Shown: positions 7,575-16,312, numbered from the stretch's first letter. The stretch: DNA of 64,000 nt from Sinomonas atrocyanea (GCF_030811715.1 NZ_JAUSRH010000007.1:62001-126000), one strand, 5' to 3'. Translations and numbers: made by a program. The notes: a model not told the origin generated them from the letters alone.

Positions 7575-8837
7575 CTAGCTGTGCGCCCGGTCCGGCCGGC
7601 TCAGGACCACGAACGAGCGGCGGTGGCTGATGTAGTCGCTCGGCCACGTGGCCAGCGCGCGGATCTTCTGCATGCTCCCGGACAGCAGCACCACGTGCAC
7701 GCCGAGCCAGGCGAGGAACGCGAGCGGGCCCGAGAGCAGCTTGCGGTTGGGGCCCGGCCCCACCTCGGCCACGGCCGAGCCGCGCCCCACCATGGCCATG
7801 TAGCCCTTGTCGGAGTAGTGGAACGGCTCGCGGGGGCGGCCCTCGATGTCGGCGAGGATGTTCTTCGCCGCCCACCCGCCGGCCTGCAGCGCGCAGGAGC
7901 CCAGCTGCGGCAGCTTGTTGCCCTTGTCGTCGGTCATGTTCGCCGCATCGCCCAGGACGTAGACGCCCTCCATGCCGGGGGCAGTCAGGTCCGGGTTGAC
8001 GTCGATCCGCCCGCCGCGGCCCTGCGGCAGCCCCGAGCCCGTGACCACCGGGCCGGCCTTGAGGCCGCCGGCCCACACGACGAGGGTGGCAGGGATCTCG
8101 CTGCCGTCCTTGAAGACCACCTTGTCCGGGGCGATCTCGCTCACCGGGACGCCGAGGTGCAGCTCGACGCCCATCCCCTCGAGGCGGCGGGCCGCGTACT
8201 CCTTGGACTTGTCCGAGAACGCGTTGAGCACGTTCGGGATCATGTCCACGAGGTGCACCCGGCACCGGCTGGCGAGCCGCGGGGAGAAGTAGTCGCCGAG
8301 GACGTACTTGACCGTCTCGGCCATCGCCCCCGCCGTCTCGACGCCGGTGGGGCCGCCTCCGATCACCACGAAGTTCAGCTCCGTGCCGTCATCCGCCCGA
8401 TCCGCCGCCTCGAGCGCGTTCGAGAGCGCGCCGCCGAGGCTCACGGCGTCGTCCACCGAGTACAGCGGGAAGGTGCGCTCCTCCGCCCCGGGGGTGTTGA
8501 AGAAGTTCGCCTCGGCGCCGGAGGCGAGCACGAGGAAGCGCCCCTCGTACACCTTGCCGTCCGAGGTGGTGACCCGCTTCCCTGCCGGGTCCACGGAGGT
8601 GACCTCCTCGACCAGCACGCGCACGTTGGGCTGGCTGCGGAAGATGTCGCGCAGGGAGCGGGCCACCTCCGAGACGCCCAGCTGCACGGTCGCCACCTGG
8701 TACAGGAGCGGCTGGAACTGATGGTAGGGATTCTTGTCGATCAGGAGGACCCGCACGCCCTTGCGCCCGAGTGTCCGGGCCGCCGCGACGCCCGCGAACC
8801 CTCCGCCGACCACGATGACTTCGTAGTTCTCGTCCAC
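7575..8837 (-). CDS. ndh: Type II NADH dehydrogenase (NDH-2)
   Basis: Non-proton-pumping NADH:quinone oxidoreductase of the respiratory chain, peripheral on the inner face of the membrane, 420 aa. FAD site: VIVVGGGFAGVAAARTLGRKG at residues 6-25. NADH site: VIGGGPTGVETAGAMAE in the middle. YVLGDAANMTDDKGNKLPQLGSCALQAG is the C-terminal FAD motif, followed by amphipathic segments (LLSGPLAFLAWLGVHVVLLSG) used for membrane attachment. I chose GTG 8837 because TAGTGT lies 7 nt upstream on the minus strand, giving a leaderless start; a longer reading frame extends upstream but has no support. Monocistronic between a hairpin and the divergent PucR gene. Confidence 0.9.
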   Translation of the reverse strand: MDENYEVIVVGGGFAGVAAARTLGRKGVRVLLIDKNPYHQFQPLLYQVATVQLGVSEVARSLRDIFRSQPNVRVLVEEVTSVDPAGKRVTTSDGKVYEGRFLVLASGAEANFFNTPGAEERTFPLYSVDDAVSLGGALSNALEAADRADDGTELNFVVIGGGPTGVETAGAMAETVKYVLGDYFSPRLASRCRVHLVDMIPNVLNAFSDKSKEYAARRLEGMGVELHLGVPVSEIAPDKVVFKDGSEIPATLVVWAGGLKAGPVVTGSGLPQGRGGRIDVNPDLTAPGMEGVYVLGDAANMTDDKGNKLPQLGSCALQAGGWAAKNILADIEGRPREPFHYSDKGYMAMVGRGSAVAEVGPGPNRKLLSGPLAFLAWLGVHVVLLSGSMQKIRALATWPSDYISHRRSFVVLSRPDRAHS

Positions 8838-9039
8838 AGGCGCGACACTACCGAGTCGGCAGCGGGCTGTGAACCGCCCACGCAGCCCTGGCGCGGCGGC
8901 ATGCCTTGTCACCGCGCACAAGACGGACCGCCCCTTCCTGTGCCCCGCCCCACAAGAGGGCGCCCGCGGGGCGCCTAGCATGGTGCGGGTCATGGAAGCC
9001 CCCTTGCGGGGGCAGAGAGCGCGCTTCAAGGAAGAGGCA

Positions 9040-10644
9040 GTGGGCCGAACGATCAACGACATCCTCGCGGAGCTCCCGGCGGGGTGGGCACGACTCGGGC
9101 TTGACGCGGAGGGGGCGGACCCGTCCGTCGGGCGGGTCCTCATGCTGGATGCGGAGGACACCGACGCGCAGCCCGACGTCCGCGCGGCCCTCGTGTGCCT
9201 GGCGGGGGCACGGGGCCGCGCCGCCCTGCCGGCCGTGCAGCGCCTCGTCGACGCGGGGCCCACGGCGCTCGCGGTCAAGGCCTCGGGGGACCAGGCCCCG
9301 GAGCTCGAGGAGCTGTGCAGGGCCGGCGGCGTGGGCCTCCTGCTCATCGCCCCGGAGGCACCGTGGGACCAGATCCTCTCGGTCGCGAAGTCCCGCCTCG
9401 ACGACGCCGAGCCGCAGCCCGCGGCGATGGCGCTCCTCGAAGAGGACCTCTTCGCCCTCGCCCAGACCACCGCGCGGGTCACCTCGAGCCACGTGGTGAT
9501 CGAGGACGCCGCGAACCGGGTCCTCGCGTACTCGACGCTCTCGAACAACATCGACGAGCTCCGCAAGGCCTCCATCCTGACGCGGAGGGGACCGCGCGAG
9601 TACGAGCTCATGCTCAAGGACCTCGGCGCCTACCGCGAGATGCACCGCAGCCGCGGGGTCGTGCGGGTCCCCGCGAGCCCCGACCAGCAGCTGCGCGAGC
9701 GGGCCGCGATCGCCATCTTCGCGGGCGAGCGGATCATGGGCTACATCTGGCTCCAGGAGACCGGTTCGGGCTTCGGCGACGACGTGGTCTACGCCCTGAC
9801 GGGCGCCGCGCGGCGGGCGGCGTCGGAACTGATCCGGTACCGGAACCAGCAGTCCGTCACCATGCACGAGGACCGGATCGGCCGCCTGCTGTCCGGGCCC
9901 GCGGAGGCGGCCGCGAGCGCCAAGACGCTGGGCGTGGCTCTCGACACGCCGTCGTGCCTGCTCCTGGTCGGGCTGTCCCGCCCGGACGCCCTCGCCGAGG
10001 ACGCCGAGCTCGTCCGCGGGCAGCTCGCCGACCTGGTCGCGCTGCACGCGGCCGCGTTCAAGGGCTCCTCGATCGTGGGGCAGCACGAGGGCCACACGGC
10101 CGTCGTCGTGCCCAGCCTCACCACCCGCACGGCGGCTGCCGCGCTGCGCTCGCTCGCGGCCCTGATCGTCGCGGACGCGCGCAGGCACCTCGGGGCAGTG
10201 GCCTTCGTCGCGATCGGCAGGATCGTCCCCGGGGTGACCGCGCTGCACGGCTCGCGGGCGGAGACGGCGGCGGTGCTGGACTGCCTCGTGCGCAACGGCG
10301 AGGCGCAGGTCGCGACGATCGAGGACGTCGAGGCCGACGTCCTGCTCCACGAGGCCATCGCCCGGTTCGCCTCCTCGGGGTTCAGGCATCGCGCGCTCAC
10401 GGACCTGCTGCTGACCGATGTGGAGCTCGCCGAGACGCTCGAGAGCTACTTCAGGGCCTCGATGGACGTCTCCGCCTGCGCCAACGCCATGCAGGTGCAC
10501 CGGAACACCGTCTACTACCGCGTCGGCAAGGCGGAGCGCCTCACCGGCCTGGACCTCGGCAATCCCGCCCACGCCACGATCGTGCAGCTCCACCTCGGGC
10601 TGTGGCACCGCGGGGACCTCGACGGCGCCGGGAGCGGGCGCTGA
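9040..10644 (+). CDS. PucR-family transcriptional regulator
   Basis: 534-aa cytoplasmic regulator. GTG 9040 is chosen because AAGGAAGAGG lies just upstream; in-frame ATGs at 8980 and 8992 have no ribosome site. An N-terminal PucR-type sensory region (TINDILAELPAGWARLGL to about residue 130) is followed by a GGDEF-like/CdaR middle region, and a C-terminal helix-turn-helix: LTDVELAETLESYFRASMDVSACANAMQVHRNTVYYRVGKAERLTGLDL (about 455-505). HRNTVYYRV is the hallmark of this family. The stop overlaps the glutaminase start (TGATG), so this regulator probably controls nitrogen-source use together with glutaminase. Family members often respond to purines, amino acids or GABA; the inducer here is unknown. 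Confidence 0.88.
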   Translation: MGRTINDILAELPAGWARLGLDAEGADPSVGRVLMLDAEDTDAQPDVRAALVCLAGARGRAALPAVQRLVDAGPTALAVKASGDQAPELEELCRAGGVGLLLIAPEAPWDQILSVAKSRLDDAEPQPAAMALLEEDLFALAQTTARVTSSHVVIEDAANRVLAYSTLSNNIDELRKASILTRRGPREYELMLKDLGAYREMHRSRGVVRVPASPDQQLRERAAIAIFAGERIMGYIWLQETGSGFGDDVVYALTGAARRAASELIRYRNQQSVTMHEDRIGRLLSGPAEAAASAKTLGVALDTPSCLLLVGLSRPDALAEDAELVRGQLADLVALHAAAFKGSSIVGQHEGHTAVVVPSLTTRTAAAALRSLAALIVADARRHLGAVAFVAIGRIVPGVTALHGSRAETAAVLDCLVRNGEAQVATIEDVEADVLLHEAIARFASSGFRHRALTDLLLTDVELAETLESYFRASMDVSACANAMQVHRNTVYYRVGKAERLTGLDLGNPAHATIVQLHLGLWHRGDLDGAGSGR

Positions 10645-11600
10645 TGCGCGGGCCGGCCCTCCTCCAGGCCGAGCGGCGCGTCGGGGTCGCCGGGGACGGG
10701 CTCGGGGGTCTCCTCGACGACCTCGTCCGCGAGTTCCGCCCCACCCGGGTCGCGGGGTCGGTGCCCGACCACATCCCGCACCTCGCCGGTGCCGACTTCA
10801 GGAGCTTCGGGCTTGCCGTGGCCACGGTCTCCGGGGAGGTCTTCACCGCTGGAGACGCCGGGGACCCGTTCCTGATCCAGAGCATCTCGAAGGTGTTCTC
10901 CCTCGCCCTGGCCCTCGGGCGCGAGGATGGTCCAGACCTGTGGTCCCGGGTGCTCCGCGAGCCCTCGGGCACGGCCTTCAACTCCCTCGTGCAGCTCGAA
11001 GCCGAGCGGGGCATCCCCCGCAATCCCTTCATCAACGCGGGTGCGCTCGTGGTCACCGACCACCTCATCGACGCCTTCGGGAACGCCAGCGAGGAGGTGC
11101 TCGGGCTGCTCTCCTCCCCCACCGGCCGGAGCGCGGTCAACGTCGAGGCCTTCGAGTCCGAGCTGGCCCGGAGCGAGCGCAACTTCGCCCTGGCGCACTT
11201 CCTCGCCGACCTCGGCAACCTCCGCAATCCCCCGGGCTCGGTGGTCCGCCACTACGTCCGCCAGTGTTCGATCGAGATGTCCTGCGCCGACGTCGCCCGC
11301 GCGGGCCTCTTCCTGGCGAACGACGGCGTCGGCCCCTCCGGGCGGGTCGTCTCCGCGTCCGCCGCCAAGCGGATCGGTGCCGTCATGCTCACCTGCGGGA
11401 TGTACGACGCCGCCGGGGAGTTCGCCTACCGCGTCGGGCTGCCGAGCAAGAGCGGCGTGGGCGGCGGCATCCTCACTGTCGTGCCGGGCATCTGCTCCAT
11501 CTGCGTGTGGAGCCCACGCCTCGATGCCCACGGCAACTCCCTCGCAGGCGCCGCCGCCCTGGCAGAGCTCGCGGAACGGACCGGCTGGTCCATCTTCTGA
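10644..11600 (+). CDS. glsA: Glutaminase A
   Basis: Hydrolyses L-glutamine to glutamate and ammonia, 318 aa, the usual size for the serine-dependent bacterial glutaminase. FLIQSISKVFSLALAL holds the catalytic S-x-x-K pair; NPFINAGALVVTD, the SERNFALAHFLADLGNL segment with its Asn-Arg-Asn-type ligands, Tyr in VRHYVRQCSIEMSC, and LPSKSGVGGGILTVVPG near the C-terminus are family motifs. It overlaps the PucR stop by one base, a sign of translational coupling. The pair looks like a glutamine utilisation switch under local control. No signal peptide, so cytoplasmic. Confidence 0.93.
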   Translation: MRGPALLQAERRVGVAGDGLGGLLDDLVREFRPTRVAGSVPDHIPHLAGADFRSFGLAVATVSGEVFTAGDAGDPFLIQSISKVFSLALALGREDGPDLWSRVLREPSGTAFNSLVQLEAERGIPRNPFINAGALVVTDHLIDAFGNASEEVLGLLSSPTGRSAVNVEAFESELARSERNFALAHFLADLGNLRNPPGSVVRHYVRQCSIEMSCADVARAGLFLANDGVGPSGRVVSASAAKRIGAVMLTCGMYDAAGEFAYRVGLPSKSGVGGGILTVVPGICSICVWSPRLDAHGNSLAGAAALAELAERTGWSIF

Positions 11601-11683
11601 ACCGGCCGTCGGAATCGGCATATTGCCAATCGTTACCGCAGTCCCATGGTCGGCCACAGTGCCCCGTGCTACGTTCGATCGAA

Positions 11684-11763
11684 GAGTAATGAGCGCCAGT
11701 GCCAAGCCCTGACTTAGCTGGCCGGCAACCCTCCAGGTGGCGGGGTGCCTCAGGTGACTACTC
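11684..11763 (+). ncRNA. SAM-IV-type (SAM-I/IV clan) riboswitch
   Basis: P1 pairs GAGTA (11684-11688) with TACTC (11759-11763). Inside are ATGAGCGCCAGTGCCAAGCC, GCTGGCCGGCAACCCTCC and GCGGGGTGCC, which match the conserved SAM-binding core as I know it from actinobacterial SAM-IV RNAs. It sits 42 nt upstream of an operon ending in a homocysteine-forming enzyme (metZ), the expected target. High S-adenosylmethionine should switch the operon off. Confidence 0.85.
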
Positions 11764-11804
11764 GGCATTCGTTTCTCGATACGCAAGCCCGAAGGAGCCC
11801 CGTC

Positions 11805-12125
11805 ATGCCCGATACTGCGACCGAGCAGACCGCGGCGGCAGCCGCGACCACTCCCCTGAACGACCCGGCGGCCCCGGGCGGCCCCGCCGAGGAGAAGCTG
11901 GCGTACCGGCTCCTGACCGGTCCGGACACCCGCGAGTTCTGCGCCCGCATCTCCCAGGCGCTCGCCGACGGGTACGTGCTCCACGGCAGCCCGGCCGCCA
12001 CCTTCAACGGCACGGACGTCATCGTGGCCCAGGCCGTGGTCCTTCCCCACACGGTGGCCCGGGCGGACGCCGCGGTCGCCTCCGCCGTGGACTCCCTCGA
12101 GTACGAGGGCGAGGGCCACGCGTGA
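11805..12125 (+). CDS. DUF1737 protein of the metZ operon
   Basis: 106-aa soluble protein. After an Ala/Thr-rich disordered N-terminus (about 35 residues) comes KLAYRLLTGPDTREFCARISQALADGYVLHGSPAATFNGTDVIVAQAVVLP, a DUF1737 domain. The function of DUF1737 is not known. ATG 11805 follows GAAGGAG by 7 nt. It is the first gene behind the SAM riboswitch and its stop overlaps the rhodanese start (GTGA), so it is made together with the sulfur enzymes. A role in sulfur transfer or methionine synthesis is an inference from this position. Confidence 0.85.
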   Translation: MPDTATEQTAAAAATTPLNDPAAPGGPAEEKLAYRLLTGPDTREFCARISQALADGYVLHGSPAATFNGTDVIVAQAVVLPHTVARADAAVASAVDSLEYEGEGHA

Positions 12126-12535
12126 GCTACGCCGGCGACCTCACCCCGCAGGAGGCCTGGTCCAAGCTCGCGAGCGGCGAGGCCGTGCTCGTCGACGTGC
12201 GCACCGAGGAGGAGTGGGCGCACGTGGGCATCCCGGACACCAAGGGCACCGAGAACGATCCGCTCTTCATCCCCTGGGTGTTCGCGGGCGGGATCCCGAA
12301 CCCGGACTTCGTGATGGAGCTCGAGCTCCAGGGGCCGGAAGACCGGGCCACGCCGCTGCTGTTCCTGTGCCGCTCGGGCCACCGCTCGGCCGCCGCGGCC
12401 GCCGTGGCCACGAACCTCGGGTTCACCGCGTACAGCGTCCTGGAGGGCTTCGAGGGCGTGCCCGGGCCCGACGGGGAGCGCAACGTCAACGGCTGGAAGA
12501 ACCGCGGGCTGCCGACGAATCTGGGACAGGACTGA
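12122..12535 (+). CDS. Rhodanese-like sulfurtransferase
   Basis: Single rhodanese domain, 137 aa. LTPQEAWSKLASGEAVLVDVRTEEEWAHVGIPDT is the N-terminal half and LLFLCRSGHRSAAAAAVATNLGF carries the active-site Cys in the CRSGHRS loop. That loop has the six-residue shape used for sulfane sulfur. The domain ends with a YSVLEGFEGVPGPDGERNVNGWKNRGLP tail common in this subgroup. It starts inside the DUF1737 stop (GTGA) and precedes metZ by 8 nt, so it may deliver or remove sulfide or persulfide for homocysteine formation under riboswitch control. Confidence 0.9.
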   Translation: MSYAGDLTPQEAWSKLASGEAVLVDVRTEEEWAHVGIPDTKGTENDPLFIPWVFAGGIPNPDFVMELELQGPEDRATPLLFLCRSGHRSAAAAAVATNLGFTAYSVLEGFEGVPGPDGERNVNGWKNRGLPTNLGQD

Positions 12536-12543
12536 AGAATTCC

Positions 12544-13752
12544 GTGAGCTTTGACATCGACGCCGCCAGCTGGAGCGAGGACACGCAGGCGGTGCGCGGG
12601 GGACTCCTGCGCTCAGATTTCCAGGAGACGTCCGAGGCGGTCTTCCTCACCTCGGGGTTCGTCTACTCCTCGGCCGAGGCCGCCGAGCGCGCCTTCACCG
12701 GCGAGGAGGAGCGCTTCGTCTACTCGCGCTACGGCAACCCCTCCGTCGCGACCTTCCAGGAGCGGCTCCGACTGCTCGAGGGCACCGAGGCGTGCTTCGC
12801 CACGGCGTCCGGGATGTCCGCGGTGTTCACCGCGCTCGCGGCCCTGCTGGGGGCCGGGGACAGGGTCGTCGCCGCGCGCAGCCTGTTCGGCTCGTGCTTC
12901 GTGATCCTGAACGAGATCCTGCCCCGCTGGGGCGTGGAGACCGTGTTCGTGGACGGCCCCGACCTCGACCAGTGGCGCGAGGCGCTCTCCGTGCCCACGA
13001 CGGCCGTGTTCTTCGAGTCACCGTCGAATCCGATGCAGGAGCTCGTGGACATCCAGGCCGTCGCGGACCTCGCGCACGCCGCGGGCGCGAAGGTCGTCGT
13101 CGACAATGTCTTCGCCACTCCCCTGCTCCAGCGCAGCCTCGACTTCGGCGCGGATGTGGTCGTGTACTCCGGCACCAAGCACATCGACGGCCAGGGCCGC
13201 GTGCTCGGCGGGGCCGTGCTGGGCACGAAGGAGTTCATCGACGGGCCGGTGAAGAACCTCATGCGGCACACCGGCCCGGCGCTCTCCGCCTTCAACGCCT
13301 GGGTGCTCGCCAAGGGCCTCGAGACGATGGGGCTGCGGGTGCGGCACTCGTCCGCGAGCGCCCTGGCCATCGCCGAATGGCTCGAGGCGCGCCCGGAGGT
13401 CCGCTGGGTCAAGTACCCGCATCTGGCCTCGCACCCGCAGTACGAGCTCGCGAAGAAGCAGATGAGCGCCGGCGGGACCGTCCTGACGTTCGAGCTGGAC
13501 GCCCCCGAGGGCCGGGGCAAGGAGGCAGCGTTCCGGCTGCTCAACGGCCTGCGGGTCATCGACATCTCCAACAACCTCGGCGATTCCAAGTCGCTCATCA
13601 CCCACCCCGCCACGACCACCCATCGGGCCATGGGGCCCGAGGGGCGCGCGGCCATCGGCCTCGGCGACGGCGTGGTGCGGCTCTCCGTGGGACTCGAGGA
13701 CGTCGGGGACCTGATCGGGGACCTCGAGCGCGCGCTCACCCACGGCGGCTGA
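12544..13752 (+). CDS. metZ: O-succinylhomoserine sulfhydrylase (PLP enzyme)
   Basis: Makes homocysteine from an activated homoserine and sulfide using pyridoxal phosphate, 402 aa. YSRYGNPSVATFQERLRLLEG, ATASGMSAVFTALAALL, VFFESPSNPMQELVDI, VVDNVFATPLLQRSL and VVYSGTKHIDGQGRVLGGA (PLP Lys in SGTKH) are clear Cys/Met-metabolism PLP motifs; SLGDSKSLITHPATTTH appears as NLGDSKSLITHPATTTH. The GDSKSLITHPA ending and length favour MetZ over cystathionine gamma-synthase. GTG 12544 is the start; the ribosome site is weak, so translation may depend on the upstream rhodanese gene. Third gene behind the SAM riboswitch. Confidence 0.9.
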   Translation: MSFDIDAASWSEDTQAVRGGLLRSDFQETSEAVFLTSGFVYSSAEAAERAFTGEEERFVYSRYGNPSVATFQERLRLLEGTEACFATASGMSAVFTALAALLGAGDRVVAARSLFGSCFVILNEILPRWGVETVFVDGPDLDQWREALSVPTTAVFFESPSNPMQELVDIQAVADLAHAAGAKVVVDNVFATPLLQRSLDFGADVVVYSGTKHIDGQGRVLGGAVLGTKEFIDGPVKNLMRHTGPALSAFNAWVLAKGLETMGLRVRHSSASALAIAEWLEARPEVRWVKYPHLASHPQYELAKKQMSAGGTVLTFELDAPEGRGKEAAFRLLNGLRVIDISNNLGDSKSLITHPATTTHRAMGPEGRAAIGLGDGVVRLSVGLEDVGDLIGDLERALTHGG

Positions 13753-13757
13753 GCGGC

Positions 13758-14204
13758 ATGCGGCACTTCGACATCGTCATCACCACGCCCCTCTCGCCCG
13801 GTGAGGCGTGGGCGCGGGTGCTCGATCTGCGGGGCCATGACCGCTTCATCCCGTTCACCCGCATCACCGAAGGCCTCGCCACGGCCGACGAGCTCCACCC
13901 CGGGCACCTCTTCACCGGACGCACCGCCGTGGGACCCGTGGGCTTCGACGACGTCATGACCATCGAATCGATCACCCCGCCCACCGAGGCTGCGCCCGGC
14001 CGGGCCCGGATCGTCAAGGGCGGCCCGCTCGTGCTCGGGGCCGTCGACCTCACCGTCACCGCGCACGACGGCGGCTCGACCGTGCGCTGGTCGCAGGACC
14101 TGGGCGTGGCGCGCCTCGGGCGCGCAGCGAGCTGGGTGGCCGGCGCCGTGGCGCCGCTGCTCTACCGCCCGCTGCTCAAGCGCCTCCTGCGGCACGGCGG
14201 CTGA
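13758..14204 (+). CDS. SRPBCC-family protein
   Basis: 148-aa START-like protein. MRHFDIVITTPLSPGEAWARVLDLRGHDRFIPFTRITEG is the first strand-helix region; STVRWSQDLGVARLGRAASWVAGAVAPLLYRPLLKRLL forms the last strand and a long C-terminal helix with a basic end that could lie on a membrane. It begins 5 nt after metZ, so it may be the last gene of the riboswitch operon. It is not closely similar to the AHSA1-like protein at 6975. Ligand and role are unknown. Confidence 0.8.
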   Translation: MRHFDIVITTPLSPGEAWARVLDLRGHDRFIPFTRITEGLATADELHPGHLFTGRTAVGPVGFDDVMTIESITPPTEAAPGRARIVKGGPLVLGAVDLTVTAHDGGSTVRWSQDLGVARLGRAASWVAGAVAPLLYRPLLKRLLRHGG

Positions 14205-14269
14205 ACGATCCGAGACCCCGGTGGGTGAGCGGCGCCGGACTGCCGGTCGCCGTGCCGGAGAATAGGCGC

Positions 14270-14725
14270 ATGGACACACCCGGGCGGGACCTCAGAGTGC
14301 CTCCGCAGCCCGGCGCCCGGCACGGGATCACCGTTCCCGCGGCGGAACTCGTGGAGCGGTTCAGCCGATCGAGCGGCCCGGGCGGGCAGGGCGTCAACAC
14401 GACCGACAGCCGCGTGGAGCTCCTCTTCGAGCCCGGCACCAGCGTGGCGTTCACCGACGCCCAGCGCGAGCGCGTCCTCACGCGGCTGGCGGGCCGGCTC
14501 GTGGGCGGCCGGCTGAGCATCGTGGCCTCCGGCGAGCGCTCCCAGCTGCGCAACCGGGAGGAGGCCCGCGTCCGGCTCGTCGCACTGCTCTCCGAGGCGC
14601 TCCTGCCGCCGGGGCCCGTCCGCCGGGCCACCCGGCCCACCAGGGGCTCGCAGGTCCGCCGCCTCGAGTCCAAGAAGCGCCGCGGCGAGACCAAGGCGGC
14701 CCGGCGCCGCCTCCCTCCCCCGTAG
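14270..14725 (+). CDS. arfB: ArfB/YaeJ-like peptidyl-tRNA hydrolase (class I release factor domain)
   Basis: Rescues stalled ribosomes by hydrolysing peptidyl-tRNA, 151 aa. The catalytic GGQ is in SSGPGGQGVNTTDSRVEL (residues 38-55). RRATRPTRGSQVRRLESKKRRGETKAARRR is the basic C-terminal tail that enters the mRNA channel in ArfB. No codon-recognition domain is present, unlike RF1/RF2. ATG 14270 is chosen because the family starts just before the GITVPAAELVERFSRSSG segment. It is transcribed alone between the metZ operon and the MFS promoter. Confidence 0.9.
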   Translation: MDTPGRDLRVPPQPGARHGITVPAAELVERFSRSSGPGGQGVNTTDSRVELLFEPGTSVAFTDAQRERVLTRLAGRLVGGRLSIVASGERSQLRNREEARVRLVALLSEALLPPGPVRRATRPTRGSQVRRLESKKRRGETKAARRRLPPP

Positions 14726-14736
14726 CAACTGCACCC

Positions 14737-14792
14737 TTGACAGTGACCCAGGCCACGCCTAGCGTGAAAAAGGGGGTATATCCTATAGGAAA
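14737..14792 (+). promoter_or_regulatory. Promoter and TCCTATAGGA operator (site 1) of the first MFS gene
   Basis: TTGACA (14737-14742), 17 nt, TAGCGT (14760-14765). The palindrome TCCTATAGGA lies at 14781-14790 within ATCCTATAGGAAA, roughly 10-20 nt past the expected start point. AGGAGG (14794-14799) then serves the GTG at 14805. The same 13-mer occurs at 16249-16261 and 24622-24634. The GntR regulator encoded at 19403 is the likely binder. Confidence 0.8.
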
Positions 14793-14804
14793 CAGGAGGC
14801 TATC

Positions 14805-16127
14805 GTGGCCGAAGCTGTCCACGGCGCCATCGGCAGGAAGCGCTGGACGCGCTTGATCCCCGTGGCGATCATCGTCTACATCATCTCGTTCATGGACCGG
14901 ACCAACATCGGATTCGCCCTGAACGGACTCCAGAAGGACCTGGGCATCGACGCTGCACAGCAGGGTCTGGCCGCAGGCATCTTCTTCATCGGCTACCTCA
15001 CGCTCCAGATCCCCGGCGGCCACCTGGCCGAGCGCTGGAGCGCGAAGAAGTTCGTCGGCATCATGATCCTCGTCTGGGGCGTGCTGGCGGTCCTCGGCGG
15101 CTTCATCCAGAACTTCGGGGAGCTGCTCGTCGTCCGCTTCTTCCTCGGCGTGGCGGAAGCCGGCATCTGGCCGGCAATCCTGGTCCTCATCAGCCACTGG
15201 TTCCCCGCGGCCGAGCGCGCCCGCGCCTACGCCTTCTGGATGATGAACATCGCCATCGCCTCGATCATCACCGCGCCCCTGTCCGGGTGGATCCTCTCCT
15301 TCTCGGACTGGCGCTGGCTGTTCATCATCGAGGGCATCTTCCCGTTCGTCATCGCCGCCCCCATCTGGTGGCTGATGATCGCCGACCGCCCGCGCGACGC
15401 CAAGTGGTGCTCGCCCGAGGAGCGCGCCTACATCGAGGAGGGGCTCGCGGCGGACGAGGCCGCGTCCCCGCACGTGGAGCACGTGAGCATCAGGCACGTC
15501 TTCGCCAACAGTGCCGTCTGGCGCCTGACGATCGTGTACTTCCTGATCCAGATCGGCTTCTACGGCCTGAACATCTGGCTCCCGAAGGTCGTCAAGACGA
15601 TCACGTCCGGCTCATCGCTCGAGGTCGGGTTCGTCACCGCGATCCCGTACGTGCTGGCCATGTTCGCCCTCTGGTACAACGCCAAGGCGGCGGACCGCTC
15701 CGGCCGCTACTCGACGCACGTGCTGCTCTCCATGGCCGTCGGCGCCGTGGCCCTGGTCATCTCCGTGGCCACAGGCAGCGCCATGCCGATCCTCGCAGTG
15801 ACGTTCATCAGCATCGCCATGGCGGGCGCCCTGGCCTACGACGGCCCCTTCTGGGCCTCGGCCTCGCGCGCCATGCCCGTGGTCGTCGCGGGAAGCGCCA
15901 TGGGCCTGATCAACGCCGTCGGCAACCTCGGCGGGTTCGTGGGCCCCTACGTCGGAGGGTTCCTCCAGGACGTGACCCATGGGAGCTTCATGGCGACCTC
16001 GGTCTTCCTCGCCACCTGCCTGCTCGCGGCCGGCCTGGTGATGCTCACCCTGCGCAAGGGCGGGGACCGGCCGACGGCGGAGGCCGCCCCGCACGCCGCA
16101 GCCTCCCCCTCCGAACGGCGGGGCTGA
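14805..16127 (+). CDS. MFS transporter, anion:cation symporter family
   Basis: 440-aa integral membrane protein with about 12 predicted helices. VYIISFMDRTNIGFALNGLQKDLG is the typical ACS-family first helix with DRTNIG; GVAEAGIWPAILVLISHWFPAAERARA and a second-half GLINAVGNLGGFVGPYVGG are diagnostic. ACS members carry organic anions such as hexonates, tartrate, phthalate or galactarate, so the substrate is probably a sugar acid. GTG 14805 has a perfect AGGAGG. It has its own promoter and operator and ends at a hairpin (16158-16198), so it is a separate unit from the kinase operon although both share the operator sequence. Confidence 0.9.
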   Translation: MAEAVHGAIGRKRWTRLIPVAIIVYIISFMDRTNIGFALNGLQKDLGIDAAQQGLAAGIFFIGYLTLQIPGGHLAERWSAKKFVGIMILVWGVLAVLGGFIQNFGELLVVRFFLGVAEAGIWPAILVLISHWFPAAERARAYAFWMMNIAIASIITAPLSGWILSFSDWRWLFIIEGIFPFVIAAPIWWLMIADRPRDAKWCSPEERAYIEEGLAADEAASPHVEHVSIRHVFANSAVWRLTIVYFLIQIGFYGLNIWLPKVVKTITSGSSLEVGFVTAIPYVLAMFALWYNAKAADRSGRYSTHVLLSMAVGAVALVISVATGSAMPILAVTFISIAMAGALAYDGPFWASASRAMPVVVAGSAMGLINAVGNLGGFVGPYVGGFLQDVTHGSFMATSVFLATCLLAAGLVMLTLRKGGDRPTAEAAPHAAASPSERRG

Positions 16128-16157
16128 GGCGGGCCCGGAACGACGCGGAAGCGTGTG

Positions 16158-16198
16158 CGCCCCCGCAGGGCCCGTCGCCGACGGGAGCTGCGGGGGCG
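16158..16198 (+). terminator. Hairpin terminator after the first MFS gene
   Basis: CGCCCCCGCAG (16158-16168) pairs perfectly with CTGCGGGGGCG (16188-16198). The 19-nt loop itself contains CCGTCGCCGACGG, which folds too. Confidence 0.75.
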
Positions 16199-16222
16199 TT
16201 CGCGTCGGTCGTGGACCCAGAC

Positions 16223-16261
16223 TTGACGCAGGTCACCCTGCTTCAAATATCCTATAGGAAA
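16223..16261 (+). promoter_or_regulatory. Promoter and TCCTATAGGA operator (site 2) of the kinase operon
   Basis: TTGACG (16223-16228) is followed at 16-19 nt by AAATAT/TATCCT as the -10. The 13-mer ATCCTATAGGAAA (16249-16261) overlaps that -10, a classic repressor position. Confidence 0.8.
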
Positions 16262-16312
16262 GAGGCCCGAGGGTTTGGGCGTCGCAGGTGACTCAATGTC
16301 GAGGAGAAGCAC

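Noticed and set aside
7575-9617. NDH-2 extended to 680 residues
   Set aside because: The added N-terminus overlaps the PucR gene on the other strand and is Ser/Arg-rich; GTG 8837 with its -10 explains the start.
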